Source: Guptibacillus hwajinpoensis
GTDB lineage: Bacteria > Bacillota > Bacilli > Bacillales > Guptibacillaceae
Assembly: GCF_005144865.1 (NCBI RefSeq)
Contig: NZ_SWFM01000007.1
Coordinates: 1 to 64,000, forward strand
Length of the DNA stretch: 64,000 nt
Direction: 5' to 3'
Made by a program: the position numbers and the translations under genes. Each line of letters begins with the position of its first letter. The stretch's first letter is position 1. The notes under the pieces are model-generated. The model searched no databases. It was not told where the DNA came from and worked only from the letters and a program-made list of their open reading frames with translations. Below, piece by piece: positions 17,895-27,230 of the stretch.

Positions 17895-18610
17895 TAGATT
17901 GAGGGCTCCTCTAACTTATAACCGAGTCCTCGTATCGTCTTAATATATTCAGGTTTACGGGTGTTTTGTTCAATCTTCTCTCGTAGATGACTAACATGAA
18001 CATCGACAATTCTCGTATCACCAACGAAATCATAATCCCAAACTGCACTTAGAAGTTGCTCTCTCGTCAGAACACGTCCCTTGTGACGAACAAGGTAGAC
18101 AAGTAATTCAAACTCTTTTGGCGTTACTTCCATTATCTGGCCCTGGAAAAATGCTTCATAGTTATTTGGATAAACGTCTAATTGGCCAACTTGAATTTTC
18201 TCTTCCTCTTCCATTTCAGAAGCCGCTTTCGATTCCTCAAGTTGTTTCACTCGTCTTAGAATTGCTTTCACACGAGCAACTACCTCTCTTGGACTAAATG
18301 GTTTAGTCATATAATCATCAGCCCCAAGTTCGAGACCGAGTACCTTATCAAATTCGTCGTCCTTAGCGGTAAGCATAAGAACAGGTGTGTGAATATGACG
18401 TTGCCTTAATTCTTTACATACTTCTAATCCATCCATTTCAGGTAACATTAGATCAAGAATGATGCATTTGGGCTTTTCAGCCAAAACAACTTCAAGAGCT
18501 TCAGCTCCATTTTCAGCTGTTACAACCTCATAACCTGCCTGTTCAAGATTAAATTGAAGCAATGTCAAAATTGATATTTCATCATCGACAACTAGAATTT
18601 TTTGACTCAT
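17894..18610 (-). CDS. phoP: Phosphate-response regulator PhoP
   Basis: OmpR-type response regulator, 238 residues: receiver domain (about 4-118) with phospho-acceptor Asp53 and the acidic pair Asp9/Asp10, then a winged-helix DNA-binding domain (about 135-235) containing VTPKEFELLVYLV and TRIVDVHVSHLREKI. It is the first gene of phoPR and is preceded by a GGGGG SD. Confidence 0.95.
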   Translation of the reverse strand: MSQKILVVDDEISILTLLQFNLEQAGYEVVTAENGAEALEVVLAEKPKCIILDLMLPEMDGLEVCKELRQRHIHTPVLMLTAKDDEFDKVLGLELGADDYMTKPFSPREVVARVKAILRRVKQLEESKAASEMEEEEKIQVGQLDVYPNNYEAFFQGQIMEVTPKEFELLVYLVRHKGRVLTREQLLSAVWDYDFVGDTRIVDVHVSHLREKIEQNTRKPEYIKTIRGLGYKLEEPSI

Positions 18611-18778
18611 TGTAAAATCCCCCTAACGAATTTCCCCATTCATCAATGCCGATACCGAAAGTCAGGTATATGTTTTTATTTTAGCCTGAATACACTCATC
18701 ATACTATTTATTTCGTTAAGGAAAAAGAAGAACTTGCTTTATGCTCTATTTAAAGCGCTTACTCCTATACATCCTCAC

Positions 18779-18804
18779 AAAAAAAGAGCCCTAATTAGGC
18801 TCTT
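18779..18804 (-). terminator. Intrinsic terminator of the MaoC-like gene
   Basis: An AAGAGCC/GGCTCTT stem with T tract on the minus strand. The proximal arm includes the stop codon of the gene ending at 18803. Confidence 0.7.
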
Positions 18805-19282
18805 AAAAATTATCAAATGATGTTGTTTGGGTTAATGACTTAACTGGATATGGTGGACAGACTGTAAACTTACCTTCAAGAACCGAATCACCAGCTTCAT
18901 TTGTACCTGCTACATGAATAATAACTTCATGAGCTTCCCTTGAAACCTCAATCACTTCAAACTGGAAGTGTACAGTCTCATAGTGATAGACAGGATTGTC
19001 ATATGTTACTTCATTCTTTTTAATACTACTACCTGGTCCAGGTAGGTATTTAGATATCGCACCAGTTACAATCGCAAGAAGCATAATCTGTGGGACGATA
19101 GGTTTTTTGAATGGTGTCATAGATGCATAATCATGTTGAATGAACAGAGGGTTGTTATCATTTGAAAGTCCAAGATATAAGAGTAGATCACGATCTTCTA
19201 TCTTCTCTGTCACTTCAAGCTTTTCTCCTGCAGTTATCTCTTCAATCATACGACCTATTTTTCGTTTTTTTCCTAAAAGCAT
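18803..19282 (-). CDS. MaoC-like hot-dog dehydratase-family protein
   Basis: A 159-residue single hot-dog domain protein. The segment SNDNNPLFIQHDYA (about 56-69) resembles the active-site signature of R-specific enoyl-CoA hydratases (D-x-N-P...H), though spacing to the His is longer than usual. The substrate is unknown. It lies between mdh and phoP and is preceded by GAAGGGGGAG. It could act on an acyl-CoA or be a non-catalytic hot-dog protein. Confidence 0.75.
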   Translation of the reverse strand: MLLGKKRKIGRMIEEITAGEKLEVTEKIEDRDLLLYLGLSNDNNPLFIQHDYASMTPFKKPIVPQIMLLAIVTGAISKYLPGPGSSIKKNEVTYDNPVYHYETVHFQFEVIEVSREAHEVIIHVAGTNEAGDSVLEGKFTVCPPYPVKSLTQTTSFDNF

Positions 19283-19326
19283 AGCTACTCCCCCTTCACG
19301 TAAGAAAGCGCTTTCTGTTTTTGTGT

Positions 19327-19357
19327 AAAAAGAGATCCGGCTTGCACCGGATCTTCT
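19327..19357 (-). terminator. Intrinsic terminator of mdh
   Basis: A GATCCGG/CCGGATC stem (19334-19340 with 19347-19353) with T tract on the minus strand, 4 bp after the mdh stop. Confidence 0.8.
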
Positions 19358-19360
19358 TAT

Positions 19361-20299
19361 TTAGCTTAATACTGTCAATACTTTACGAACAGAGTCAGCT
19401 GACTTATCTAGCTCTTTCTTCTCATCAGCAGTTAAATCTAATTCGATAATTTCTTCAATACCACTTCCACCAAGGATTGTTGGGACACCAAGGTAAAGTC
19501 CATCGTAGCCATACTCTCCCTCAAGATAAGCAATTGTAGGAAGAACACGGCGCTGATCTTTCAATATTGCCTCAGTCATTTCAACAAGGGAAGCTGCTGG
19601 CGCATAGTAGGCACTACCATTGCCTAGCAGACTAACGATTTCTCCGCCACCTTTACGCGTACGTTCCACAATTTCTTCAAGACGTTCTTCAGAAATAAGA
19701 CTTTGAAGAGGGATCCCTCCCGCAAACGAATAGCGTACAAGTGGTACCATATCATCCCCATGACCACCAAGAACGAAACCAGTAATATCTTTAACTGATA
19801 AGTTAAGTTCTTCAGCAATAAATGAACGGAAACGCGCAGAATCTAGAATGCCTGATTGACCAATTACACGGTTTTTAGGAAGACCAGACTCTTTGTAAAC
19901 TGTGTAAGTCATCGCATCAACCGGATTTGTTAGAACAACAATTATGGTGTTAGGCGAATATCTCACAATTTCTTTCGTTACGCTTTTCATTATCTTAGCA
20001 TTAGTATTAACCAGATCATCTCGGCTCATTCCGGGTTTTCTAGCGATACCTGCAGTGATTACAACAATGTCTGAATCAGCTGTATCCTCGTAGTTTGAAG
20101 TACCTGTAATTTTAGAATCAAATCCTTGTACAGGGCTAGCTTCAAACATATCGAGTGCTTTACCTTTTGTAGGACCTTCTTGATTCGGAATGTCTACAAG
20201 CACGACATCAGCAAGCTCTTTTTGAGCTAGTAAAAAAGCTGTAGTTGCGCCAGTAAAACCAGCACCGATAACGGAAACTTTTTTGCGTTTCATTGTCAT
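19361..20299 (-). CDS. mdh: Malate dehydrogenase
   Basis: NAD-dependent oxidation of malate to oxaloacetate in the TCA cycle. The 312 residues match the LDH-like MDH of Bacillus in length and start. NAD-binding [10 protein letters not shown] is at about 11-20, the [16 protein letters not shown] loop provides the malate-binding Arg, and the catalytic His lies in [14 protein letters not shown]. It is the last gene of citZ-icd-mdh. Confidence 0.97.
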   Translation of the reverse strand: MTMKRKKVSVIGAGFTGATTAFLLAQKELADVVLVDIPNQEGPTKGKALDMFEASPVQGFDSKITGTSNYEDTADSDIVVITAGIARKPGMSRDDLVNTNAKIMKSVTKEIVRYSPNTIIVVLTNPVDAMTYTVYKESGLPKNRVIGQSGILDSARFRSFIAEELNLSVKDITGFVLGGHGDDMVPLVRYSFAGGIPLQSLISEERLEEIVERTRKGGGEIVSLLGNGSAYYAPAASLVEMTEAILKDQRRVLPTIAYLEGEYGYDGLYLGVPTILGGSGIEEIIELDLTADEKKELDKSADSVRKVLTVLS

Positions 20300-20334
20300 T
20301 TGTAATCCACTCCTTTAATCCAGTTCTTAAGTGC

Positions 20335-21612
20335 CTAATCTTGCTCCATGTTGCTGATTAATTCGTCGCCAAACTCCGAAGTTTTCACTTCTGTTGCTCC
20401 ATCCATAAGACGAGCAAAGTCATACGTTACAACCTTATTAGCGATTGTTTTCTCCATTGAATCAAGAACAAGCTTCGCCGCTTCTCCCCATCCAATGTGT
20501 TCAAGCATTAGAACACCAGAAAGGATCACAGATGAAGGGTTTACTTTATCAAGACCTGCATATTTCGGAGCAGTACCATGAGTAGCTTCGAAAATAGCAT
20601 GTCCAGTTTCATAGTTAATATTTGCTCCAGGAGCAATACCAATTCCGCCAACTTGTGCTGCTAGAGCATCAGAAACATAATCACCGTTCAAGTTCATTGT
20701 TGCTACTACATCGAACTCAGCTGGACGAGTAAGGATCTGTTGCAAAAAGATATCTGCAATGGAATCTTTCACAATCAGCTTGCCTTCTGCTTCCGCTTTT
20801 GACTGTGCTTCGTTCGCAGCATCCTTGCCTTTTTCTTCAACAAGGCGGTCATACTCAGCCCAAGTGAAGACTTTATCACCGAATTCTTGCTCAGCAACTT
20901 CATAGCCCCAGTTTTTGAATGCACCTTCTGTAAATTTCATAATATTACCTTTATGAACAAGCGTTACATTTTTCCGGCCTTCATCAAGTGCATATTGAAT
21001 TGCTGCACGTACAAGACGCTTTGTGCCTTCTTCAGATACAGGCTTAATACCAATACCTGATGTTTCAGGGAAACGAATATTCTTAGAGCCCATTTCATCC
21101 TGTAAGAATGAGATGATTTTCTTAACTTCATCCGTGCCTTTTTGGAATTCAATTCCAGCATAGATGTCTTCGGTATTTTCACGGAAAATGACCATATCCG
21201 TGTCTTCAGGACGTTTTACTGGTGAAGGAACACCTTTAAAGTAACGAACAGGACGAAGGCATGTAAACAAATCCAATTCCTGACGAAGGGCAACGTTAAG
21301 AGAGCGGATGCCCCCTCCTACTGGAGTTGTTAGAGGTCCTTTAATCGCAATTATGTATTCTCGAATCGCATCAAGGGTATCAGCTGGTAGCCATTCACCT
21401 GTTTTATCAAATGCCTTTTGACCAGCGTATACTTCCTTCCATACGATTTTCTTTTTACCGCCGTACGCTTTATCTACTGCCCCTTCAAGAACTTTAGATG
21501 CAGCTGCCCAAATATCAGGACCTGTGCCGTCTCCTTCAATAAATGGAATGATTGCATGATCTGGAACGTTTAGTACCCCATTATTTACGGTAATCTTCTC
21601 TCCATTTGCCAT
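20335..21612 (-). CDS. icd: Isocitrate dehydrogenase (NADP)
   Basis: Oxidative decarboxylation of isocitrate to 2-oxoglutarate, making NADPH. The 425 residues have the substrate-binding serine in [17 protein letters not shown] and the NADP site [17 protein letters not shown]. It lies between citZ and mdh with short gaps, in the standard TCA operon order. Confidence 0.98.
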   Translation of the reverse strand: MANGEKITVNNGVLNVPDHAIIPFIEGDGTGPDIWAAASKVLEGAVDKAYGGKKKIVWKEVYAGQKAFDKTGEWLPADTLDAIREYIIAIKGPLTTPVGGGIRSLNVALRQELDLFTCLRPVRYFKGVPSPVKRPEDTDMVIFRENTEDIYAGIEFQKGTDEVKKIISFLQDEMGSKNIRFPETSGIGIKPVSEEGTKRLVRAAIQYALDEGRKNVTLVHKGNIMKFTEGAFKNWGYEVAEQEFGDKVFTWAEYDRLVEEKGKDAANEAQSKAEAEGKLIVKDSIADIFLQQILTRPAEFDVVATMNLNGDYVSDALAAQVGGIGIAPGANINYETGHAIFEATHGTAPKYAGLDKVNPSSVILSGVLMLEHIGWGEAAKLVLDSMEKTIANKVVTYDFARLMDGATEVKTSEFGDELISNMEQD

Positions 21613-21646
21613 TATAAATTCCTCCTATTGAATATACTTATCTTTG

Positions 21647-21675
21647 AAAAAAGGGAAGATAATCTCTTCCCATCT
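21647..21675 (-). terminator. Terminator-like hairpin between citZ and icd
   Basis: GGGAAGA/TCTTCCC stem, loop of 5 nt, followed by six T on the minus strand, starting 6 bp after the citZ stop. It would make citZ more abundant than the distal genes. Confidence 0.75.
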
Positions 21676-21680
21676 CTTTT

Positions 21681-22796
21681 CTATCGATCTTCAACACTCA
21701 CATAAGTCTGGTTTGTTGAACCAACATATTCGGCACGTGGACGAATTAAGCGGTTGTTGCTGTATTGTTCAAGAATGTGCCCAATCCACCCTGATACACG
21801 GCTTACTGCGAATAGTGGTGTGAACAAGTCGTGATCAATACCAAGGCTATGATAAACAGATGCAGAGTAGAAATCTACGTTTGGTGGAAGTCCCTTTTCA
21901 TTCGTAACGACTTCTTCCATTTTAGTAGACATCTCGTACCACTTTGTTTCTCCAGTTAGCTCAGTTAGTTTACGAGACATTTCTCTTAAATGTTTCGCAC
22001 GAGGATCTCCCGTTTTGTATACACGGTGTCCAAAGCCCATAATTTTTTCTTTATTCTCAAAAGCGTTCTGCAAGTAAGGTTCTACATTGTCGACGCTATC
22101 AATTTCACTTAACATAGCCATCACTCGCTCGTTAGCACCACCGTGAAGTGGTCCTTTAAGTGCACCAATAGCAGCCGTTACACCGGAATACATATCTGAA
22201 AGCGTAGCCACGCATACGCGAGCTGTAAATGTTGATGCATTTAACTCGTGATCAGCATGAAGAACAAGAGCCTTATTAATTGCTGTTACAGCTACATCTT
22301 CTGGTAATTCTCCTGTTAGCGTATACAAAAAGTTAGCAGCAAAACTTAGATCTTTCTTTGGCTCAACAGGATCTTTCCCTTCACGAATGCGTGAAAAAGC
22401 AGTTACAACCGTAGGGATTTTCGCCTGTAAGCGAATCGCTTTACGATAGTTTGCTTCTTCGCTCATATCGTCTGCTTCCTCATCATAAAGTGCAAGTGTA
22501 GACACAGCTGTACGAAGAGCAGCCATTGGGTGTACTTTATCAATAGGATAAGCTTTCATTTGACTAACAATTTCTTTAGGAATTGTCGCATTTTCTGCGA
22601 GCTCAGCAGTGAACTTATCAAGTTCTGCTTTATTTGGAAGTTTATCATTCCATAATAAATAAATTACCTCTTCAAAACTAGCATTCATAGCGAGGTCATC
22701 GATGTTGTATCCTCTATATGTTAAAACGTCATTTACAATGGAACTAATCGATGATGTTGTTGCAACTACGCCTTCTAATCCGCGAGTAGTCGTCAT
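21681..22796 (-). CDS. citZ: Citrate synthase
   Basis: Condenses acetyl-CoA with oxaloacetate, the entry step of the TCA cycle. The 371 residues are of the small (Gram-positive) type. Active-site histidines are visible in LVLHADHELNASTF and GFGHRVYKTGDPRA, and the catalytic Asp in the NVDFYSASVYHSLG region. It heads citZ-icd-mdh, with a cre-like site upstream. Confidence 0.97.
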   Translation of the reverse strand: MTTTRGLEGVVATTSSISSIVNDVLTYRGYNIDDLAMNASFEEVIYLLWNDKLPNKAELDKFTAELAENATIPKEIVSQMKAYPIDKVHPMAALRTAVSTLALYDEEADDMSEEANYRKAIRLQAKIPTVVTAFSRIREGKDPVEPKKDLSFAANFLYTLTGELPEDVAVTAINKALVLHADHELNASTFTARVCVATLSDMYSGVTAAIGALKGPLHGGANERVMAMLSEIDSVDNVEPYLQNAFENKEKIMGFGHRVYKTGDPRAKHLREMSRKLTELTGETKWYEMSTKMEEVVTNEKGLPPNVDFYSASVYHSLGIDHDLFTPLFAVSRVSGWIGHILEQYSNNRLIRPRAEYVGSTNQTYVSVEDR

Positions 22797-22852
22797 ACGT
22801 TTCCCTCTCCTTTTCCATATTATTGGCTCTAGTATTTTCTAAAAATTCTGCT

Positions 22853-22868
22853 TTGATAACGCTTTTAA
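22853..22868 (-). promoter_or_regulatory. cre-like site upstream of citZ
   Basis: On the minus strand the 16-mer TTAAAAGCGTTATCAA matches the CcpA consensus WTGNAARCGNWWNCAW at all fixed positions but one. It is about 60 bp upstream of the citZ start. CcpA repression of citZ is known in B. subtilis; that it holds here is inference. Confidence 0.55.
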
Positions 22869-23050
22869 AACGCTCCAAAAAAATAAGAACCTATGTACAA
22901 AGATGGTGCGTCAGTTCTCATTATAAACAATTCTCTGATATTTGTGAATGAATATGCATGATTTCGTCCATTCCTTTTTTTCTCAGGTTGTCTAATTATG
23001 CGGTAACAGGAAAGGTGATATACCGTTAAATCGCTTGTCTGAACGGTTGT

Positions 23051-23518
23051 TCAGGTGAAAAGTTCGACAATTTTCATAGCCATATATGCAATACCAGCAC
23101 CAATGAGCGGTCCGACAGCTATTCCTTGGAAGACTGCTACAGCAAGTATTGTACCAAATACAAGAGCCGTAGTAATGTGAGGATCATTTTGTAGTAAAAC
23201 AATCCCTTTTGAAGCGATTACCGCAACAAAAATCCCAGATGCCATTGCAATCCAAGCATATGAGGACTTTACAGCTTCACCAAGTTGCTTGAAACCTATC
23301 TCGCCTGTTGCAATTGGGATAAGAACCGCAATCGTGATAATGGTAACTCCCCAGGAAATTCCTTTGGATTGAATGATAGGAAATAACCTGTCACCTAGTC
23401 CAACCACTTTCACAATAAGTAGAAAAGCAACCGCAATAATAAGCGAACTATTCTTTGCAATCAGTGCGATGCCGAGTAAGATAAGTAGGAATATGGAGGA
23501 CTGAGAAATTATAGTCAT
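23051..23518 (-). CDS. ytwI: DUF441/UPF0756 membrane protein YtwI
   Basis: A 155-residue protein with about four membrane segments (roughly 8-26, 28-46, 53-72, 82-108 and 112-150 region). Function is unknown. The family block TIAVLIPIATGEIGF and the position next to citZ and divergent from ytvI identify it as YtwI. Confidence 0.88.
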   Translation of the reverse strand: MTIISQSSIFLLILLGIALIAKNSSLIIAVAFLLIVKVVGLGDRLFPIIQSKGISWGVTIITIAVLIPIATGEIGFKQLGEAVKSSYAWIAMASGIFVAVIASKGIVLLQNDPHITTALVFGTILAVAVFQGIAVGPLIGAGIAYMAMKIVELFT

Positions 23519-23659
23519 ATTGTTCCCTCTTTCACATTAACAGAACTACTTTAGCATAACAAACTTTTGCGAATTAAGCACGAAATCAGAAAACATACGA
23601 TTGCTTGTATGGAATCACGAGGTGTAATATATAGGAAAAGCTATAGAAGGAGGTTCCAG

Positions 23660-24766
23660 ATGAACTGGAAATACGTACATAGATTTCTTCGTTTCTTATT
23701 AGTGATTGCTATTATTATTCTTACCTTGATCGCAAGTTATTATATCTGGCACCTAGCATTTCCGTTCGTCATTGCACTTTTCCTTGCATTTCTTATAAAT
23801 CCGATGGTTGATCTTCTAGAAAGAAGAGGAAAAATCCCAAGGCCACTTTCTGTTGCGCTATCGATTCTGTTTCTGATCGGTGTTCTTGCAGCATTCATTG
23901 CCCTTCTTGTTAACGAAATTGTGCAGGGAATTGTATATATAGCAAATGTACTTCCGGGAAACTTTCAAGAGATTGTCTTATTCGTTGAAGATCTGTTTGT
24001 TTCACATGTAATGCCGCTCTACAATCAACTTGAAGATCTATTTAAGGATTTGAACAAAGACCAGCAAACAACCGTTATTGATAATATTCAATCTATAGGT
24101 ACGACGGTAACAGCAACCGTCACAAACATTCTCCAGTCTCTTGTAGAAGGAATTCGTTCATTAATTGTGAGCTTACCAACAATATTAACAGTCCTTGTCT
24201 TTTCAATGCTTGCTACCTTTTTCATCAGTAAGGACTGGTACAAATTTATTAATTGGGTGAAGAAAAAAGTATCAACAGATGTTCAGAAAAGCATAGGAAC
24301 TGTTTATGTCGATTTAAGAAGAGCATTATTCGGGTTCCTTAAAGCCCAGCTGACGCTAATCTCTATGACAGCAGTTATCGTTCTCGTTGGTTTAATTATA
24401 CTAAGAGTAGATTACGCTATCACGATTGCAATAATCATAGGTTTCGTGGATCTTCTTCCGTATCTTGGAACTGGTGCAATTTTTGTTCCCTGGATGATTT
24501 ATTCTTTCCTTACAGGAAATTACGGGTTAACCATTGGCCTATCGATTCTATACGGCGTTGTGGTTATCCAACGGCAAGTAATGGAACCAAAGGTACTGTC
24601 ATCTAACATTGGTCTAGACCCTCTTGCTACGTTAATCGCTTTATTTGTAGGGTTTCAGGTCCTGGGGTTTCTCGGCTTAATCATTGGCCCTGTTTTACTC
24701 GTAGTTGTTAAAACCCTGTACCACGCTAATGTATTTAAAGATGTCTGGCGGTATATAATGGGGTAG
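23660..24766 (+). CDS. ytvI: AI-2E family transporter / sporulation protein YtvI
   Basis: A 368-residue polytopic membrane protein of the AI-2E transporter family, annotated in bacilli as sporulation integral membrane protein YtvI. I start at the ATG at 23660, which has a strong GAAGGAGG SD; the in-frame extension to 23567 has none. Membrane segments cluster at about 8-55, 60-85, 155-180 and 205-350, and the family stretch DLLPYLGTGAIFVPW lies near 270. It is divergent from ytwI. Confidence 0.92.
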   Translation: MNWKYVHRFLRFLLVIAIIILTLIASYYIWHLAFPFVIALFLAFLINPMVDLLERRGKIPRPLSVALSILFLIGVLAAFIALLVNEIVQGIVYIANVLPGNFQEIVLFVEDLFVSHVMPLYNQLEDLFKDLNKDQQTTVIDNIQSIGTTVTATVTNILQSLVEGIRSLIVSLPTILTVLVFSMLATFFISKDWYKFINWVKKKVSTDVQKSIGTVYVDLRRALFGFLKAQLTLISMTAVIVLVGLIILRVDYAITIAIIIGFVDLLPYLGTGAIFVPWMIYSFLTGNYGLTIGLSILYGVVVIQRQVMEPKVLSSNIGLDPLATLIALFVGFQVLGFLGLIIGPVLLVVVKTLYHANVFKDVWRYIMG

Positions 24767-24790
24767 ATGAAGTTGCGGTAGATTAAAATT

Positions 24791-24834
24791 AAAAAGCTTG
24801 TAGGGAAAGTCTAGACTTTCCCTACAAGCTTTTT
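24791..24834. terminator. Perfect 44-bp palindromic terminator
   Basis: The whole 44 bp is a perfect inverted repeat centred on CTAG, with A tract at one end and T tract at the other. It lies between the convergent genes ytvI and the monooxygenase gene and should stop both. Confidence 0.9.
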
Positions 24835-24843
24835 AACTTAGTA

Positions 24844-25140
24844 TTATCTTTTTACTTCATTACCTTCATAGCTTTTCACTTCTAATGGAGCAACCAAATA
24901 TTCTGGTGCTTTCTCAACGAAAGCTTTGAAGTGCTTGCTTTTTCCATGTTCCTCTACTGCATCAAGGCTCTCCCAAATTTCTACCATTGTATATGCATTT
25001 TCTTGTTCAACGTCTTTCATAAGAGTGTAAGAGATGTTACCTTTTTCTTTTCTAGACTCATCAACAAGAGTGCGAACTTCTTCAAGAAATGCTTCTTCTT
25101 TTGCTTTGTTAATTTGTAGTCCTGCATGTGTAATAATCAT
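24844..25140 (-). CDS. Antibiotic biosynthesis monooxygenase (ABM) family protein
   Basis: A 98-residue single ABM-fold domain, similar to putative quinol or heme-type monooxygenases. The ATG at 25140 is preceded by a GAGGAA SD; the longer frame to 25236 overlaps ydgI and is not used. Family features are the N-terminal MIITHAGLQ strand, the central NAYTMVEIWESLDAVEEHGKS block and HFKAF. It is the last gene of ydgJ-ydgI-ABM (25-bp gap), suggesting a role with quinones or other electrophiles. Confidence 0.85.
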   Translation of the reverse strand: MIITHAGLQINKAKEEAFLEEVRTLVDESRKEKGNISYTLMKDVEQENAYTMVEIWESLDAVEEHGKSKHFKAFVEKAPEYLVAPLEVKSYEGNEVKR

Positions 25141-25165
25141 CGTTTCATTCCTCATTTCTATCGTT

Positions 25166-25801
25166 TTATTTCCATTCTGTAATAGACTCAATTGGTAAGC
25201 GCACGGATTGATAACCCGTATCTGCAGCTTTACCAATCGAAATCAACATAACCGGATAATAGCGGTCTTTGTCCATACCATAAGCTTCAGCAATTTGGTC
25301 TTTTTCATAACCACCGATCGGATTTGTATCATAACCATGTGCACGTGCTGTTAGCATTAATTGCATCGAAACCAAACCACCATCGATTACATTCATTTCT
25401 TTGAATTGTTCTGGGGACATAGTTTCTAATAAACCTTTAATAGCAGGAAGCTGTCGATCTCTTACTTCTGCAGGCATGTATCCTTTTTGTACAGCAGAAT
25501 CGTAGATCTCATCTGCGTAGTCCAAGCTATTCATGTCAACAAAAACAGCAATCATTGCTGAAGACGTTTCGACCTGAGTCTGATTAAATTTAGCAAGTGG
25601 TGCTAATGTAGCTTTCCCTTCCTCGCTATCAATAACCACAAATCGCCATGGTTGAAGATTAACTGAAGATGGAGCAAGAGTAGCTTCTGTTAATATTTCC
25701 GTCATTTCTTCTTTGCTAATTTTCACTGATGAATCATAGTGACGGATTGAACGGCGACCAGTGATAATTTCATTAAAGTCATTGATTTTTGTTGCATTCA
25801 T
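25166..25801 (-). CDS. ydgI: Nitroreductase family protein YdgI
   Basis: A flavin (FMN)-dependent NAD(P)H oxidoreductase, 211 residues. The FMN-binding N-terminal motif GRRSIRHYD is at about 16-24, APSSVNLQPWRFVVID follows, and GYDTNPIGGY lies near 167. The protein closely resembles B. subtilis YdgI along its length, including the SIGKAAD...RLPIESITEWK end. Its MarR-type regulator gene is directly upstream. Confidence 0.9.
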   Translation of the reverse strand: MNATKINDFNEIITGRRSIRHYDSSVKISKEEMTEILTEATLAPSSVNLQPWRFVVIDSEEGKATLAPLAKFNQTQVETSSAMIAVFVDMNSLDYADEIYDSAVQKGYMPAEVRDRQLPAIKGLLETMSPEQFKEMNVIDGGLVSMQLMLTARAHGYDTNPIGGYEKDQIAEAYGMDKDRYYPVMLISIGKAADTGYQSVRLPIESITEWK

Positions 25802-25829
25802 TCTTAAAATCTCCTTCTGAGTATTCTAG

Positions 25830-26264
25830 TTAGTATTGAATGTCTTTTACATTCTTTTGTATACGAGAAAGCATATTTGATAGTGAAGTTTGTTCTTCTT
25901 CACTAAAGTCTCTTAATACTTTTGTGATAAACTGCTCTTTTTCTTTTCGAAATGAAACAATCCTTTCACGACCTTCATCCGTTAAGCTTACAAAAGTGAA
26001 TCGATTATCATTCGGGTTTTTCCGACGAGTCACCATGCCTTTTCCCTCAAGTTGCTTTAAGTGTCTTGTCACAGCGGCAGAGTCAATATTCACTGCCTTC
26101 TGCAACTCCGTCTGGCTAGTTTCGTCCACTTCAAACAGCTTATGAAGAAGATCTAAGCGAGACTGGCTGATACCAGTGCATTTTTCGAATTTAGGACTAA
26201 TCTGCTTAAATATCTCATTCAACTGATATAATATCTTACCTTCATCTGAACATAGATTCGACAA
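25830..26264 (-). CDS. ydgJ: MarR-family regulator YdgJ
   Basis: A 144-residue winged-helix repressor. The start is TTG with an AAGGAGG SD 7 nt upstream. The HTH spans about 52-85 (TSQTELQKAVNIDSAAVTRHLKQLE) and the wing DNRFTFVSLTDEG follows. Two Cys near the N terminus (Cys5, Cys28) could sense electrophiles, but this is inference. It leads the ydgJ-ydgI-ABM operon and probably represses it through the paired sites at 26285-26311. Confidence 0.88.
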   Translation of the reverse strand: MSNLCSDEGKILYQLNEIFKQISPKFEKCTGISQSRLDLLHKLFEVDETSQTELQKAVNIDSAAVTRHLKQLEGKGMVTRRKNPNDNRFTFVSLTDEGRERIVSFRKEKEQFITKVLRDFSEEEQTSLSNMLSRIQKNVKDIQY

Positions 26265-26284
26265 AAACTTTCCTCCTTAATCAA

Positions 26285-26342
26285 TTGACGGGTCAATAGT
26301 TGACTCATCAATTAATATAATCCAAATTTGATTTAATATCAA
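26285..26342 (-). promoter_or_regulatory. ydgJ promoter with two tandem operators
   Basis: On the minus strand TTGATA (26342-26337) and TATATT (26319-26314) are 17 bp apart. Directly downstream lie two 12-bp palindromes of the form TTGAN4TCAA: 26300-26311 (TTGACTCATCAA) and 26285-26296 (TTGACGGGTCAA), 15 bp centre to centre. The second ends 20 bp before the TTG start. The placement fits repression by YdgJ. Confidence 0.65.
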
Positions 26343-26396
26343 ATAAGACGACTTAACGCTTCATGCCCAATACACATATCAACCTAAAAATAAATA

Positions 26397-26420
26397 GAGC
26401 TTGAATTTTCATTCAAGCTC
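26397..26420 (-). terminator. Intrinsic terminator downstream of fxsA
   Basis: A 10-bp stem (GAGCTTGAAT/ATTCAAGCTC, 4-nt loop) with a T-rich tail on the minus strand. The palindromic element at 26533-26620 lies between the fxsA stop and this hairpin. The 389-bp gap 26265-26653 thus holds, from left, the ydgJ promoter, this terminator and the element. Confidence 0.7.
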
Positions 26421-26532
26421 CATAGAGATTTACAGTACATTATTATTAACGTGGTATTCAATAATTTGGTTTATTTCTCAGAGATTTTTGTTTTTAAATA
26501 GGGTTTTTGTAAGAAAGTATCCACACATCAAA

Positions 26533-26620
26533 GTTGATTGGAGCGGAAGGTGCTCGACTCCTGCGGGACTAGCGGGACAGGTGAGACCCCACAGGCGAGC
26601 ATCCTGGAGCGGAAATCAAC
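26533..26620. repeat. 88-bp copy of the GTTGATT palindromic element, inverted
   Basis: The ends are GTTGATT (26533-26539) and AATCAAC (26614-26620). Read on the minus strand it has GCTCCAGGATGCTCGC joined to the right-half module (CTGTGGGGTCTCACC, TCCCGCAGGAGTCGAGCA); the left-half module is absent. A reading frame across it (26401-26634) is spurious. Confidence 0.88.
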
Positions 26621-26653
26621 AACTACTTTTATAGCATAACTGTCGAAATATCC

Positions 26654-27046
26654 TTATCTTCTAATAAACATAAACTGTCCATTTTTCATTTTGCGTTCAA
26701 TGAATGTCAACATCCAGCGTTTAAATGGTTTTCTAGTAGCTGGAATGAGAAGCAAGAAGCCTACCGCATCTGTAATAAAGCCAGGAGTTAGTAATACAAC
26801 ACCACCGATAAGGATACATAACCCATCAAGAATGGCATCACCAGGCATCTGGCCCGTTTGCATTTGTCTATTCACTTTCTGAATAGCTTCTGATCCTTCT
26901 CTACGAGCAAGCCAGGCACCGAGTACTCCAGTACTGATAATGAGTAGAACCGTTGGAATAAGACCCAGAGTTCTCCCTGATAATAGCAAGAGTGCAATCT
27001 CTAGAGCTGGCACTATAATAATAAATAGTAATAAAATACGAAACAT
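26654..27046 (-). CDS. fxsA: FxsA-family membrane protein
   Basis: A 130-residue cytoplasmic membrane protein of the FxsA family, named for suppression of F-exclusion of phage T7 in E. coli; the normal role is not known. I start at the ATG at 27046 with a GGGAG SD. Membrane segments are at about 3-20, 26-45 and 72-95, followed by a basic tail (RKPFKRWM...). The position upstream of pyk equals B. subtilis ytzA. Confidence 0.88.
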   Translation of the reverse strand: MFRILLLFIIIVPALEIALLLLSGRTLGLIPTVLLIISTGVLGAWLARREGSEAIQKVNRQMQTGQMPGDAILDGLCILIGGVVLLTPGFITDAVGFLLLIPATRKPFKRWMLTFIERKMKNGQFMFIRR

Positions 27047-27187
27047 AATGAAAGCTCCCTCAATCATAATCGGGACATCTTCCCGTTACATCTATTATAC
27101 GCGATTTATACTACTTTTCGAACCATCACGCTTTAAGTGGTAATTATAAGACATATTAGTTGGTAATCCTATGAATTTCTTTATTAC

Positions 27188-27217
27188 AAAAGGCTGTCGA
27201 TTAATCGACAGCCTTTT
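27188..27217 (-). terminator. Intrinsic terminator of pfkA-pyk
   Basis: A GGCTGTCGA/TCGACAGCC stem with T tract on the minus strand, 13 bp after the pyk stop. Confidence 0.85.
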
Positions 27218-27230
27218 AAGCAGTTCTATT

